Position numbers and translations under genes: made by a program | Assembly (NCBI GenBank): GCA_000697475.1 | Contig: JNEU01000989.1 | Coordinates: forward strand, 1 to 64,000 | Length of the DNA stretch: 64,000 bases | Origin: Lichtheimia corymbifera B2541 | Lineage: Eukaryota > Mucoromycota > Mucoromycetes > Mucorales > Lichtheimiaceae | Direction of reading: 5' to 3' | Part shown: one piece after another, positions 11,726 through 22,847 of the stretch | How the letters are laid out: the number at the start of each line of letters is the position of its first letter | How positions within the stretch are numbered: position 1 is the stretch's first letter | The notes under the pieces: model-generated | Databases searched by the model: none | What the model was told of the DNA's origin: nothing | Seen by the model: the letters and a program-made list of their open reading frames with translations, nothing else

Positions 11726-12480
11726 TGAAACTTGGTAAGAAGGTTCTCTGAGTCATGCTGATCAATTCTATTCATTTAAAAACTGCATACTTCATTATGA
11801 TATTTTATGAATCGGACGGTCCAAATATAGGACGGACGGAGCGCAAGTAGGGCGCATAGTGCACACCCCCGCGATTGCCCACCTCCACTCTGAAACTTGG
11901 TCAGGGCGGTGGGCTTCGACATGCTGATCAACTCCATTCAAATAAAAACCGCATGCTTCATTATATATATGTTGAATGGGGCCGCCCGACAATGAACGGA
12001 CGGCAATATAAGTAGCATGGCCTCGAGATTGCCCACCATAAACTTGAAACTTTCACACAATATTCTTCTGTACATGCTGATCAACTTTGCCGTAATAAAG
12101 AACCCACGCTTCATTTGAAAATCTTGAATGGGAGGGCATAATGAGTGATTTACTATGAAGGACGGAAACTCCGTACCCGTCGAAATTAATGAAATGTCAA
12201 TTAGTATGAATAATCTTGGGATTGCCCATTTCGATCTTGAAACTTTGTCAGAAGCTTCTCTGAGGCATGCTGATCAATTTCATTCATTTCAAAACCACAC
12301 GCTTCATTATGAGAATTTTTGAGTGCGAGGGTCCAAGTTCAGGAGTGGACGGTCGATGACCCCCGAGATTGCCCGCATCCATTGTGAACCTTGCACACAA
12401 GATGCTGTCGGCCACAACGAGAAACTTTGTTCTCATAAAGGCCTCGAGCTTCACTATGAAAATGTTGAGAACCTTATGTT
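11515..12480 (+). repeat. Degenerate tandem array of about 150-195-base units
   Basis: Six units start with an 'attgcccac'-like or 'attgctcag' motif at about 11515, 11711, 11874, 12028, 12221 and 12368. Each then has 'cttgaaactt', a 'catgctgatcaa' core about 45 bases on, and a 'gcttcattatga' segment. Spacings are about 196, 163, 154, 193 and 147: long units carry an extra tail (around 11650-11695 and 12150-12215) with 'gtcaattagtatgaat' that the short units lack. The first unit overlaps the inverted-repeat arm, so the array and the arm belong to one repeat family. Confidence 0.7.
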
Positions 12481-12847
12481 TTACCTATGCCGTAATCGCT
12501 ATGGAGCTGTGATCTGCTAATGGATGATGTCGACTGCATTGATGGGAAGATGAAGAGCTGATTGAAATGGCACATGGTTGTTACACCCGCATGTACCTGC
12601 CAGGTTGTTGCCTTTAGGAATGTATGTAAATAAACAGCATCCAATAATGAAGGTGCGTCAAGGTATGCGCTTTAATATCCAGACGACCTTCATCATAGCG
12701 ATCGTAGTGGTTGCATATCGAAGCACATAGTCCACGTATGGATCCTTCATAGAATGCATAGTTGTATGATCATCTATCTAGTATTATAATAGTATCACAT
12801 TGTTGCAAAAGTGACATTGATGTTAATACGAAACCGTGTACAGATGG
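12481..12847. other. Intergenic, nothing recognised
   Basis: Between the tandem array and the poly(T) tract I see only short frames and no repeat units. Confidence 0.4.
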
Positions 12848-12990
12848 TTTTTTTTTTTTTTTTTTTTTTTTTTGCATTCCACAGGATCAACCCGTTCGAC
12901 TTTTTAATCGAATTGAATCCCGAATTCGTGTGTCAGCAAGGTGGATCGGACACCCTTTTCTTATGTGATCAGCAAGGTGGATCGAACACT
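12848..12990 (-). repeat. tRNA-Phe-derived fragments with a 26-base poly(A) (minus sense)
   Basis: Read on the minus strand: two partial copies of the tRNA-Phe T-arm and acceptor 3' strand ('gtgttcgatccaccttgctg' near 12987-12968, and a diverged one near 12953-12931), then a stretch resembling the genuine tRNA gene's 3' trailer (CACGAATTC followed by a diverged AATCG/AAAAAG region), then other sequence, then 26 A (plus-strand T at 12848-12873). The intact source-like gene is at 13653-13725. The fragments lack the 5' half of the tRNA and lack a CCA end. Confidence 0.6.
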
Positions 12991-13064
12991 TTTTTTCTTA
13001 CGTGGTCAGCAACAGCCATTGTATAGAAGCAGCTTTATTTTCATGTAGCAACTTACTTTAATAC
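12991..13064 (+). repeat. Dispersed repeat fragment shared with 967-1040
   Basis: Contains the block 'ccattgtatagaagcagctt' followed by 'tagcaa..act.aatac', in the same orientation as at 967-1040. It directly adjoins the tRNA-derived fragments. Confidence 0.6.
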
Positions 13065-13599
13065 ATATGGATAGCATAGATGATGCCTTATTATCAGCTA
13101 TTGTGTACAACGAAATGCAACTAATGTTCATTGTCTATGTTGCAGTGGAAGATGTTCAAAAAGGAAATAGACCACAGCTGGATGGAAAGGAACCATAGAT
13201 GGCTCTTTCAACCAACAACATATTAGATCTACAATGCCGCAAAGATAATGCTGCTGCAATTCGGGTATAACACATTTGTTATTCATTAGCATGATAGACT
13301 CATTATAGGGTCAATCTTTTGCATAATATAGTCCCAATTCTGATACTATAACAAATGCATTTTTCGTGATCGCCGAGTGATTCATGATAATAAAACTGGA
13401 CATTGATTCAATTTTCGACATGCTAGTCGATTGACCTATGTTTTTGCTCATCATACACGTATACTCAAAAATGATGATACAAGCGATTCTAAAAGCACCA
13501 AAAGATGCAGAAAGAAGGATAGAAAGTATCCACTGTTACCATATGTTGTATAAATGAAAAAAACTTCATCACGTGATCATTGGAAATGATGAAAAATAC
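13065..13599. other. Intergenic, nothing recognised
   Basis: AT-rich stretch downstream (minus sense) of the tRNA gene. I see a CACGTG-centred palindrome near 13569-13578 and no gene. Confidence 0.4.
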
Positions 13600-13605
13600 A
13601 AAAAA
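13600..13605 (-). terminator. Likely RNA polymerase III terminator of tRNA-Phe
   Basis: Six consecutive T on the minus strand, about 47 bases past the tRNA 3' end, followed by a second T5 run. T runs are the usual Pol III stop. Confidence 0.55.
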
Positions 13606-13652
13606 TGATGCTTCAAATCGCTTTTTGAACCGATTTGATCGCTGAATTCGTG

Positions 13653-13725
13653 TGTCAGCAAGGTGGATCGAACACCTGACCTTTAGATCTTCAGTCTAAC
13701 GCTCTCCCAGCTGAGCTATGCCGAC
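13653..13725 (-). tRNA. tRNA-Phe (GAA anticodon)
   Basis: On the minus strand the 73 bases fold as a full cloverleaf. The acceptor stem GTCGGCA pairs with TGCTGAC (one G-U). The D-arm is GCTC AGCTGGGA GAGC, the anticodon stem TTAGA/TCTAA encloses the loop CTGAAGA (anticodon GAA), and the T-arm AGGTG TTCGATC CACCT contains the B box. There is no intron and no encoded CCA. Partial copies of its 3' half lie 0.7 kb downstream at 12931-12990. Confidence 0.96.
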
Positions 13726-15287
13726 TTGTTGTTATTTGAACCAGGAATTACATAATGGACCCAAAAATTTCCATAAGAAAAACAAAGAGCTATCGACACA
13801 AGAAAAGCACGAGAATGTAGCGGAATGTGTGTGCTTTTCAATTTTGATATTCATTATGCATTTGGGGAGGTGGATGGTGAATAAATGGGTGATTTAGTAA
13901 TTTCAATGTATAAATTTCCCTCCTTAGCCAATCGCTTACGATAGTCAAGCACAGTATCTCCGACCGAGTCGGCCAGGTATCGCTTCTCCGACGAAATTCA
14001 GTGATAACTGTTCACTTTATATTTCACCTCAACAACAGCATTATAACGTGCTATGTTATACTGCTATGAATACCAATACTATTGCATGATTTTGCACCCA
14101 TTTAGAGCATCTAAATAAAGGAAGGTGTATCAGATAGCGTTGTACATAGTTGAAGTATATATCAAAGCGGCACGATATATACACAGCATAGCGTTTTATA
14201 GTTCTTCTTGTTGCTGCCAAATCGACGCTGCTTTTGGCCCTGTGATCAAGATACAATAGCAACAAAATAATCCCAAGAGACAATTTGAGTGCGTAGCTCT
14301 ATCATATGTTGGAGAAGGTTGTATCGGATTGTCAAGCTTACAAAGGAAAAATGACTGTCATGGCTTGGTATATCCCTCTTGGCTATTATATTAGCAATTC
14401 CATTGGTTTATTGCCTCTTCATCTTTGTACATATCATATATATATCTTTTAGTTTTGTGGATCTTATTCTTATTTACATATGTATATCCTATCTGCTTAT
14501 GTTCCCATATCTATTTATTGGCTCATCTTTATCTTTTGTGTCCCATCACATTCTGCCTTTGCACTGCTGTCCCGGCCAGTAGGCATCATAATGATCTCTT
14601 TTTCTGTTCCCTGTTATTGTCCTGTTGGAAAGCACCTAGCACATTCCACCACACCAAATGATATCCTGATTTTTATTCTCTTTGCCCCTGTGGGAAGGCT
14701 ATCCACAAGCAGCAATATAACGTCAACATGAATGAATCAAAGGAAAAGACCCGTATTTGGATTGCTAGAAAAGTTGTGTCAAGGGATCTATCATGGTCCT
14801 CTAACGCTTTATTGACGTATGCATCAATTGCATGATCATATATTGGATACAAGTACCCTGCATGCACATAATAAAAGAAGGCCATCGTATATCATTCTCC
14901 CACGCATCCCTTTCCCCCACCATATCCTTTTGATTGCTGACACCATCAAATGTGTGTATCACTGACAAAAGAAAGGGCCGAAGTATGTATTAACCATTGC
15001 GGCTGCCGGGATGCTTCTATGAAGTTTAGGATTGGTATCATTTAGAATTGGAATCGACAAGACAGCCTTTAAATAAGCTCGGATTATCATACATCCATCA
15101 GCATCTGCGACAGTACAAGTTTACATAACACGAACATGTTATAAGACGGCACAGAATCATATTGAATACAGATACGCTGTCATTTATCAAACAAATGGGA
15201 TATTGGATATAGATGTAGCGAGCAAAAAAGACTACTGCTGAGTGTGTATAATAAGGATCTCCGGTGGATGAGTGGGGGTATCATGGA
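13726..15287. other. Long intergenic region, no gene seen
   Basis: About 1.5 kb. Hydrophobic short frames near 14379-14731 arise from T-rich sequence in several frames at once and have no splice partners I trust. A small hairpin CCGAC-CGA-GTCGG lies near 13958-13970. No RNA gene was recognised. Confidence 0.4.
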
Positions 15288-16122
15288 TCAAGATTTGACA
15301 GGTGCATTACGATTGGAAGCAGCAGGTGGAGAAAGTGATCGCATTAGCCGAAAGCTTCCTCGACGTGTCGTGTTCTTTTTCTTGCGTGGAAAACCGCCAT
15401 GCTCTTCATCGTCTTCATCTTCATCCAAAGGAAGTTCTTGTAATGGTGCACGTAAATGTTGTTGAAGAAGCATCATTTGTGGTTGCTTTAACCTTGACTT
15501 TTGATGTCGTCGAGAACGCCATTGTCGTGGTGGGCGATTTTCCTCATCCTCATCCTCGTCCTCTTCATCATCGTTCTCATCATGGTGTATAGTTGCACGA
15601 ATGTCATCATTGTCTTCTTCCATCGTCACATCACCATCATCCTCGTCTTCTTCACAATAAATCTCGTCCAACCATGATGCTGTAGGGTCATAGTGTTCGT
15701 CCTTGTATAGATAGTGTTCTGGGAATTGCATTTCCATATCAAACAATGCGTCAATCGTAAACCTTTCCTGAGTCGTCTATTGTCGGCAGGATAAATGCCA
15801 CTAGTGAGTAAGTGATGCTCATTCTCACACCCACAACAGCCACACGTCCCACTATGAAGCGCTCTATACCTACCTGTTGCCTATGTTCAAAGCAGATCTT
15901 GTCTGAATCGAGTACCATGGACAAGTTGGGATGCTGCTGATGTTCAGAAGAAAAAGTGCGTTCCCATTTGGTAGTGAAGTCTTCAGCTGGTTGACAAGCA
16001 AAGTATCGTGTGCGTGGTGAATCGCTTGGCTGACTACTATCCAGCGTGAGTTGAGAGAGGCGACTGGAAGGTGTTAATGACATGTGGATGGAAGGCGTGC
16101 ATTCTTCGCTGGGTGTTGCCAT
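15288..16122 (-). CDS. Unknown acidic, low-complexity protein
   Basis: Two exons (16122-15874 and 15776-15288) give 245 aa. The 97-base intron starts GTAGGT after HRQQ and ends AATAG. The N-terminal half is Ser/Thr/Pro-rich. The middle has FTIDALFDMEMQFPEHYLY, then long Asp/Glu runs, and the C-terminus is basic (RRHQKSR, RKKKNTTRRG), as expected of an intrinsically disordered, perhaps nuclear, protein. I do not recognise a family or domain. The frame is supported by clean splicing and by the ATG at 16122 lying after A-rich leader sequence. The upstream neighbour on the other side is the polygalacturonase, transcribed the same way. Confidence 0.6.
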
Positions 16123-16292
16123 AGCAAAAAAGAAAAGAAGATAGATTGTTTCTCCTCCTCCTCCCCCCACCACCAAAATATCCTTTTTGCAACGATCACC
16201 CTGTATCACGTCGATCAAATAAATACAAATACTACTGTATTGAATGCATATCCATGGATCGATATTTTATTGACCATAAGCTGCTATTTCCT

Positions 16293-17680
16293 CTAATTGC
16301 AGTATGAGATCTTATCAGAGCCCTCCAAGTTGGTGCAGACATTGGGCTTGGTCTTGCTATGGCCCTTGACAGTAATATCCGAAAGAGTGAAATCTTTGCA
16401 AGGAGTCTCGGTAGAGCAGTCAATGCTGATAATGGGGTTGCTCTTTTCCGATGACACAGTGCTAGTAAAAGCCATGAGTATTGGTTGCAATATTCACGAG
16501 GAGTAAAAACTTACCCAGAGATACCAGAAATGGTGACATCGCTAATGCTCAAAGAGTGCGAGTCTTCCCCGTTGCAGTATTCTTGCTGCTGGTTGTCACA
16601 GTAGTGAGTGGTGATGAGGATTGGGTTTTCAACGTTATCAAGGGTGATGTCTTCAAAAGTGATACCGGAAACAGAGCCCTTGCCACCTGGCCAGGTCTTG
16701 ATTCTGCAACACCATCATCAACCATAGAATGAGTGAATGAACGAAAACCAAAGCACTAACATTATTTATATACCTGACACCATTTTGACAATTGTGGCAC
16801 TTGTTAGAGATAAACTTCAAATCCTTGACAGTCTCCGTGTTTTCACCCTTTTTGCCAAGCGATCCAACGCTGAAACCATGGCTACCAGTGCAGTCAAGGT
16901 TGGATACGGTCAAATTTGTCACATCTGAATGATAAAAGTATATAAGCGACAGAGTCTCTAGTCACACTAATGAGAAAGAGTCATACCTCGGTTGACAGCA
17001 ATACAGTCATCACCATTGACAATGGTGGAATCTTGAATTACAATATCTTGGGACTGAGAGACATCAAAGGCATCCGTGTTGTGAGCGTCCAATTCCTCAT
17101 CGTCGGACACGGTGTTGATATTGATTTGCTCAAACACAACATTCTTGCAGTTGTTGACACTAAAGTGGGAACGAGGAGCTTTGACAATCTTGAAACCACC
17201 AAAGTAAGAGTTGGTTGCCTTGGGCTTGAAAAGGGGAGGAGCATTACGATTCTTGGCATCGTACCTACAATATCGAATATCAACATCAACATCATCCATG
17301 AAGGATAAGCGATCCACAATAACATACCAGCCTTGTCCATTGCCATTGATGGTGCCTGCACCGCTAAAATGAATGTTGTCACCTGCGAGGTAGATGAATG
17401 CCTTTTCATCCTCAAACTTGGTGTTGTATGTGGGGAGGTTGATTGTGCCTTCGAATTTGACGGTAACATCTTGAAGCTTCTCAACCGATACAACCGATTT
17501 CAAATTGTAAGTAGTCCCCTTGGTGAATTCAACGGTACCACCATTGTTGCAGTTATTGAAAGCATCGACAATGTTGGCTGCATCATCACCACCAGAGCTC
17601 TTGACTGCACATGTCTTGGCGGCTAATGCTTGTTGGACACTGAGCAAAAGGATTGCAGCGCTGCTGAGAAAGAACTTCAT
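16293..17680 (-). CDS. Secreted polygalacturonase (GH28 pectinase)
   Basis: Five exons (17680-17328, 17264-16987, 16924-16774, 16703-16515, 16461-16293) give 379 aa. The first 20 or so residues ([20 protein letters not shown]) form a signal peptide, so I start at this Met rather than at an upstream non-ATG frame. GH28 signatures appear in order: NTDAFD near residue 181, the Asp pair in NGDDC near 203, GSHGFSVGS near 225, and RIK near 262, created exactly at an exon junction. These residues hydrolyse alpha-1,4-galacturonan (pectin) outside the cell. The right-handed beta-helix repeats ([34 protein letters not shown]) are visible. Endo versus exo action cannot be decided here. A TATATATAAA box lies upstream. 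Confidence 0.93.
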
Positions 17681-17747
17681 TGTAAAAAGAAGGGAATGGG
17701 AAAAATATAAAGGATGTTGATTGATCCTGGTACGAAAAAACACGTAC

Positions 17748-17760
17748 CTTTATATATAAA
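17748..17760 (-). promoter_or_regulatory. TATA box of the polygalacturonase gene
   Basis: TTTATATATAAAGG on the minus strand, about 70-80 bases before the start codon. Confidence 0.5.
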
Positions 17761-19098
17761 AGTAATACGAGTTCGAGCCCATCATCAGTAATTTGTGCTT
17801 CATATATCGGAGCAGTGCCTCTTTCATGTAAATAAGATCAGTGCGCGTACCGCGGCAGATCATACACATTATCCCGATCGGGATACGCGGAGAGTTTTTC
17901 GGGCCATTGCTGAATCTGTGAAAGTTACAAGGATCAGGCACCTGCAATGGGACGACGTTATTTGCCCACCATGGTTAATAAAGTGCTACACATACAACGT
18001 CTTTATAACAAGAAACCACCCCTCCCTCTAGAAACATACATCCAACGTTTATTGTTTTCAGGATCAAAGGATAATAACAGCTGCGTTATTATCTGATGGG
18101 AATCATCCTACTATGGTACTACCATCAGAGCGAGGTCAAATATACAACAACGTTGTTACCCATCGATCCATCAGATATGTTTTTGAATTAAGCCGATAAA
18201 AAAGTTAGGGTATGACAATAACCTTTTATCCGAGGATGCATTAATTCTCATCCATGTAATTGCCCAAATGGTGCCCTTTTTTTGATTATGTGATGGATGT
18301 CGGAGTGCAAAGACATTGATGTTGCATGCTGTAGAGCACTGAGACATGCATGCTTTCAAGTTGACCACTTTGCCGCGGGATCCTGCTTATCACTGTTGCA
18401 TCTCCTTCGTCGCGAATTCAATAATATCAACATAATTGCCATCACAATCGGTGATTGCAGAACAAAGTACCGCTGGTGGTGGTCATGCCATATGACTACC
18501 TGTGAGATCGTAGGAATAAGGATGGTTGCACGGTTAACATGAAGCCTATCCATGTACAACCAGTATTCTTCAAGTATCGGAATATAAGCTCATATGAAAG
18601 ATAATCCAAGAACAAAAAAATCGATTGGCTTTTGTGGTGATTAATTGTGCGACCCATTTTTGAGTGCCTCCCAGGTTAAAGGTTGTCAATATATATTGCT
18701 TGTATATGGAGAGTACAGCAATCCTCTCCTGTTAGAGTGATCAATGGTTAGTTGACCCGTAGCAACAATGGGTGCTGTGCTTGGTTACATGACTGAAAAC
18801 GAAGCTTTTATTGTAACAGGGACATTTTTTGGTTGTGTCATTGAATGCATAAATTCAAGGGGTGATATAAGGATACGACGACGACTTCATTGTTTGACAC
18901 ATAGGGTTAATCCATCGACGGCCTTTCAATTTGTGGCTATGGCGTAACACAAACAACTTGTTTAATGCATGATTTCCGAATCAGGGACTTGCGACAACAA
19001 AAGCATCTTGTTGTTTTGATGATGCCAAGCAGTTTAGTCATGGCCTTTTCTTTCTTTTTTATTCCCCTTTTTCTTACACCTTATATCCATACACACTA
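17761..19098. other. Intergenic region upstream of two divergent genes
   Basis: About 1.3 kb between the polygalacturonase (minus) and the membrane protease-like gene (plus). It holds a perfect 16-base palindrome TATCCCGATCGGGATA at 17870-17885 and a CCGCGG at about 17850. No gene was seen; frames are short. Confidence 0.45.
17870..17885. promoter_or_regulatory. Perfect 16-base palindrome, possible operator
   Basis: TATCCCGATCGGGATA equals its own reverse complement. It lies about 190 bases upstream of the polygalacturonase start in a locally GC-rich patch of an AT-rich spacer. Dimeric transcription factors often use such sites; which factor, if any, is unknown. Confidence 0.35.
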
Positions 19099-20146
19099 AT
19101 GCCACCCATTGATCCACAGTATGAGCATTATTTAATAGCACGACGATCGGTCGAGGAAGCGTTAACACCTACTGATGATCAGCGAACCACACTTATCATT
19201 ATTGGTGCGTACACGGCGGGTATCCTCGTTTTATGGAATATGCCCTTTATAAAATACATACTTGCCCCATTCAAGGTTTGATCATTATATGAAAAAGCAT
19301 ACGCCAGTAATGATAGTCAAAAGACTGGGGTTGTCATGCGAGGAAGGTTTACTGACACTGCTGGCATAGTTATTGACAGTAGGCCTACACGAGTTTTCAC
19401 ACGCACTGATCGGGTGCTTGACATGCGCTCGTATAGAGTATATTATTATTGACGAGCAAGAAGGAGGACAAACCATGATGGTATGTCAAAATGAAAAAGA
19501 CAAAGTGAATGTTGTTGACGTGTTTATTATGTAGCAAGGTGGGAATCCGTACTGTACCCTTCCTGCAGGCTATCTTGGTTCCTCAGCCATTGGTGCCATA
19601 TTAGTCATGTGTGGGTTCAATTTGCTCGCTTCCAAAATAGCTTCCATTTTTCTCGGGGCATGCCTTCTTTTGACATTATGGTGGGCAAAGAATTGGCTTA
19701 CACGGGGAATCGGAGTCGCTTTCATCGGCATGATAGTGTTTCTGTGGTGGTTAGTACATGGCGTTGGACTCAAGTATTTTGTATTGTTCATTGGGTAAGC
19801 CAACAACTGGAAAAGGCGGTCATGATGAACGTATTTCTTATCGCTCTTTTTTTAGGGTCATGTCAAGTCTTTATTGCTTGTGGGATATTCTAGACGACCT
19901 TGTCTTCCGAAAAGCATATGAATCCGATGCATCCAAATTTGCAAAATTGTGTGGTCTTTCAAGTCAAACATGGGGCGTCATTTGGTTCCTGATTAGTCTC
20001 ATATTCTTTGCGGGAGCTATTCTTATTGCACTGGTGGCATTCAAACGTAGGTTGATGATGACACATGTGGATGATTGACTGACATATATATTAATGTAGA
20101 GGACAAAGAAACCCAACAAGAGCAGGCAGCAGGCTTTGGATGGTAA
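19099..20146 (+). CDS. M50B-like integral membrane metalloprotease
   Basis: Five exons (19099-19275, 19370-19480, 19535-19794, 19856-20046, 20100-20146) give 261 aa. The second exon creates LLTVGLHEFSHALIGCLT, an HExxH zinc-protease motif inside a hydrophobic helix, as in the site-2-protease-like M50/M50B families. At least six hydrophobic segments follow (SSAIGAILVMCGF, IASIFLGACLLLTL, GVAFIGMIVFLWWLV, TWGVIWFLISLIFF). ILDDLVFRK and the Asp-rich stretch near residue 195 fit the conserved late part of fungal and actinobacterial M50B-like proteins. Substrate and compartment are unknown. It ends convergent with the PCI gene, about 110 bases apart. Confidence 0.75.
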
Positions 20147-20255
20147 ATCAAGTAAATTTTTGTACATTGTGTAAAACAAGCCAAACGATATATGATCATT
20201 GTAAATACAAGGGAAATGTATTCCATATCTAAGCAATTCGTGGCATCCAAGAGTC

Positions 20256-22025
20256 TTATTGATGAGCAGCGATGGTCGACACCTTTGGGAATGGGTCTGC
20301 TTTACTCAATACAGCAAACAGCTTTTCATGCGACAAGTATCCTTTCATATATCCCTATCATATTATCATCCTTAGTACAACAGATATTGCGTATCCCATG
20401 CTTTCTCCTTTACCTTGAAAATCATATTCGCCAACATCCATTCAGTCTCTTCCAAGTCAACCTCGATGTTTACAGCCTCCAAAGCAGTTTTGAAAGTAGA
20501 GATGGGGATACGAGTGCTTTTGTCCATGATAAGATAGCTAAGAAAAGTCATGATAAGTAAAGATCAGCGAACACAGATAGGGCAACACTTACACTTTCCG
20601 GAATAGCTGCCTGATAGCAAGACTTCGAGCTTTTTCAACGGCAAAGTATGTACCTTGACGGATGAGAATTGGGCCAACTTTGTCAAGACGCATGTCGAAG
20701 CTGCGGATGTTACCAGACTTGATGCTTTGTACCAAATGTGAATACAAGTGACGACTCTTTGGATAGCGCTCGAATAACAACCGGCTTGGCATTTTGCCAC
20801 GCATGAGACGAATAGGCAATAAAAATTTGAGGATCACTCTAAGGAACCTGTTGTCAATCTCTCGAGCCTCTCCTTTCCAGCATCCCCATCCAATACTTAC
20901 TCTTTGTTCTTTTGATTTGCGTTCGTGCATTCTCTGAAAGCAAGCTCTAATTCATGTTCAGCCTATACAATGATTTGCGATATGGATAAGAAACATTGCC
21001 TAAATCATCCTTCTATCGATATTTGAGCATACCTTGCCATATTCTTCTTCCAAGAAATACAATCGTCCCAAGTAGTATCGGAAAGTCACCCTGTCGGCCT
21101 TTGGGAATTCATCGATATCCGGCATACCAGCAACCTTCACGGCACGCAAAATGTTCTTGCACAGGTTTTGTTGTTTCAACTACATGCACACACACACATC
21201 AATAACCATTCTGCTTCCCTTGTCCTTTCCATCCCATCAAGTACCTTGAAATAAATCCGGAAAAGAATCCCAATCATGCAATACGTGCCAAACTTTTTGG
21301 ACTGTGCTATAGAATTTCTATTTGACAGCCTGATATCAGCATCCCTCCATGCAAACGATGGAATCGATTTACCTGTCAGTGACACAATATGTGAAAGACT
21401 TGCTAATGACATTGGCTGCCTCCTCCAGCTTTTTCCTTTGAGATGTCTCTTGATCACTCGTTGCTGCAGCAGCCTCAGTATCCGCCTAAGAAGCAATGTG
21501 TGAGCATGGATACATACACCTTTATCGTTGAGCAAGACATACCTGGGTCGCAATCACACGCAAGTCATTGTTGATAGTATATAGAACAGGCAAACACCAG
21601 CGCGTCAAATTGGGCATGGCTCGTTGAAAAAGCCTAGATTGGATCAGGATATGAGTGTATGTTGATATAGGACTGGCTAGCAAACTTACTGTACGAGTTC
21701 TTTTTGGGTCTCGAAAGCTGAAACACAGTGGCCACGATCCAAGTGCACGATTGTCTTGATATGACACGCCGTCATTTCATCCCACGGGGACATCATTTTG
21801 TATCTGCAAGTAGTGTCTATCCGATCGATCTATAAAACAAGTCAACGGTCGTGTCTCGTCTTTAGAGGAAGGGGGTTCATCGCGCGCCCTATATACCTGT
21901 AGATTCTGTTCCGTTAAGCTGCGTACATGGTGTTGATTGATAGAATATAAAGCAGCAAGTTGTTTTCCATTCTCAGAGTCGACGACGTGGCGAACCTTGT
22001 CGAGGTACAATTGCAGAGATCGCAT
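20256..22025 (-). CDS. PCI-domain protein, PCID2/Thp1/Csn12 family
   Basis: Ten exons (22025-21897, 21829-21690, 21633-21543, 21485-21373, 21329-21245, 21179-21033, 20962-20901, 20847-20593, 20537-20414, 20354-20256) splice in frame to 414 aa, the usual family length. The N-terminal half is helical (LEEAANVISKSFTYCVTDR; FRYYLGRLYFLEEEYGKAE). The diagnostic part is VILKFLLPIRLMRGKMPS, followed by HLVQSIKSGNIRSFD and the winged-helix end YLIMDKSTRIPISTF..GYMKGYLSHEKLFAVLSKADPFPKV. Relatives act either in the TREX-2 mRNA-export complex (Thp1/PCID2) or with the COP9 signalosome (Csn12); motifs alone do not separate these roles. ATG 22025 opens directly into the conserved N-terminus. Confidence 0.85.
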
Positions 22026-22847
22026 AGTGTGTATAAAATAGGGTGAAGTGGAGGAGAAAGGGAGAGGTGTATCCACTGAGTTCCAAAGCCAAGATAGCCC
22101 TACCTACTGTTAATGCATGATCCATAGCAACTCTTTTTTAACTATCCACCCACCGCAATGTAGCTATAGATCTGGATGGTCAAAATAATGGCTGTTGCTC
22201 CAATAAAAGGCTTATAGACAATCCTGCTGCTAAGTTACCAAGATAGTGTTTATAAGCAATAAATAACACACACAATGACTTCCTTTAAAAATAATCAATA
22301 CCAAGTATTATTGACCATAGAGTGTTGTTGCTTTGTTCAAATCTAAACTCTATATACAGGTTCATCGGTGTTTGCTTACTATGGTATGAGCACCATAACC
22401 TGGTAAAAGAAAGCCGCCGTGATTAACACTTAAAGAAGAAGAATAGCGTGCTTGTATGGTCGGCTCTTTATGGCAGCAGCTAATGTCCTTTTGAATTCGC
22501 TGTACACTGTGTAACATGGCCAATGCGGATGAGCCAAAATACACCTTTGTCAGACGTTTAGAGGCTTTCTTTTATATGCTTCAGCGACTAGGAGTCTTTC
22601 ATGGTAGCAAGGTCTAGCGATTCACTCATGGATAACATTGTGCATATCGGCTAAAACGATGATGATATATATTTTGATTGTAATCAGAGAAGGAGGGGAT
22701 TAACAATGGGGATGTTCTAGGATCATTTGTGGCAGACGTAATGTATGTGGAAAGTTCAAGAAAAGTGATGAATTAGTCATGCAATTTTATGCTATAAAAG
22801 TTGACAGCAGCGAGGTTGTAATTTCAGACACACTTACATTTTCCTCC
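22026..22847. other. Divergent promoter region
   Basis: About 0.8 kb between the PCI gene (minus) and the WLM gene (plus). No convincing frame or named site. Confidence 0.4.

Noticed and set aside
12931..12990. Retrotransposon primer-binding site complementary to tRNA-Phe
   Set aside because: A primer-binding site would start with TGG to pair with the added CCA. Here the matching stretch lacks it and continues into trailer-like sequence, so it derives from the gene, not from the mature tRNA.
14379..14731. Hydrophobic plus-strand frames
   Set aside because: Three overlapping frames are open at once because the DNA is T-rich; no consistent start, splice sites or family.
15302..15592. Plus-strand frame opposite the acidic protein
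   Set aside because: Shadow of Asp/Glu codon runs on the minus strand (GAT/GAA read as ATC/TTC).
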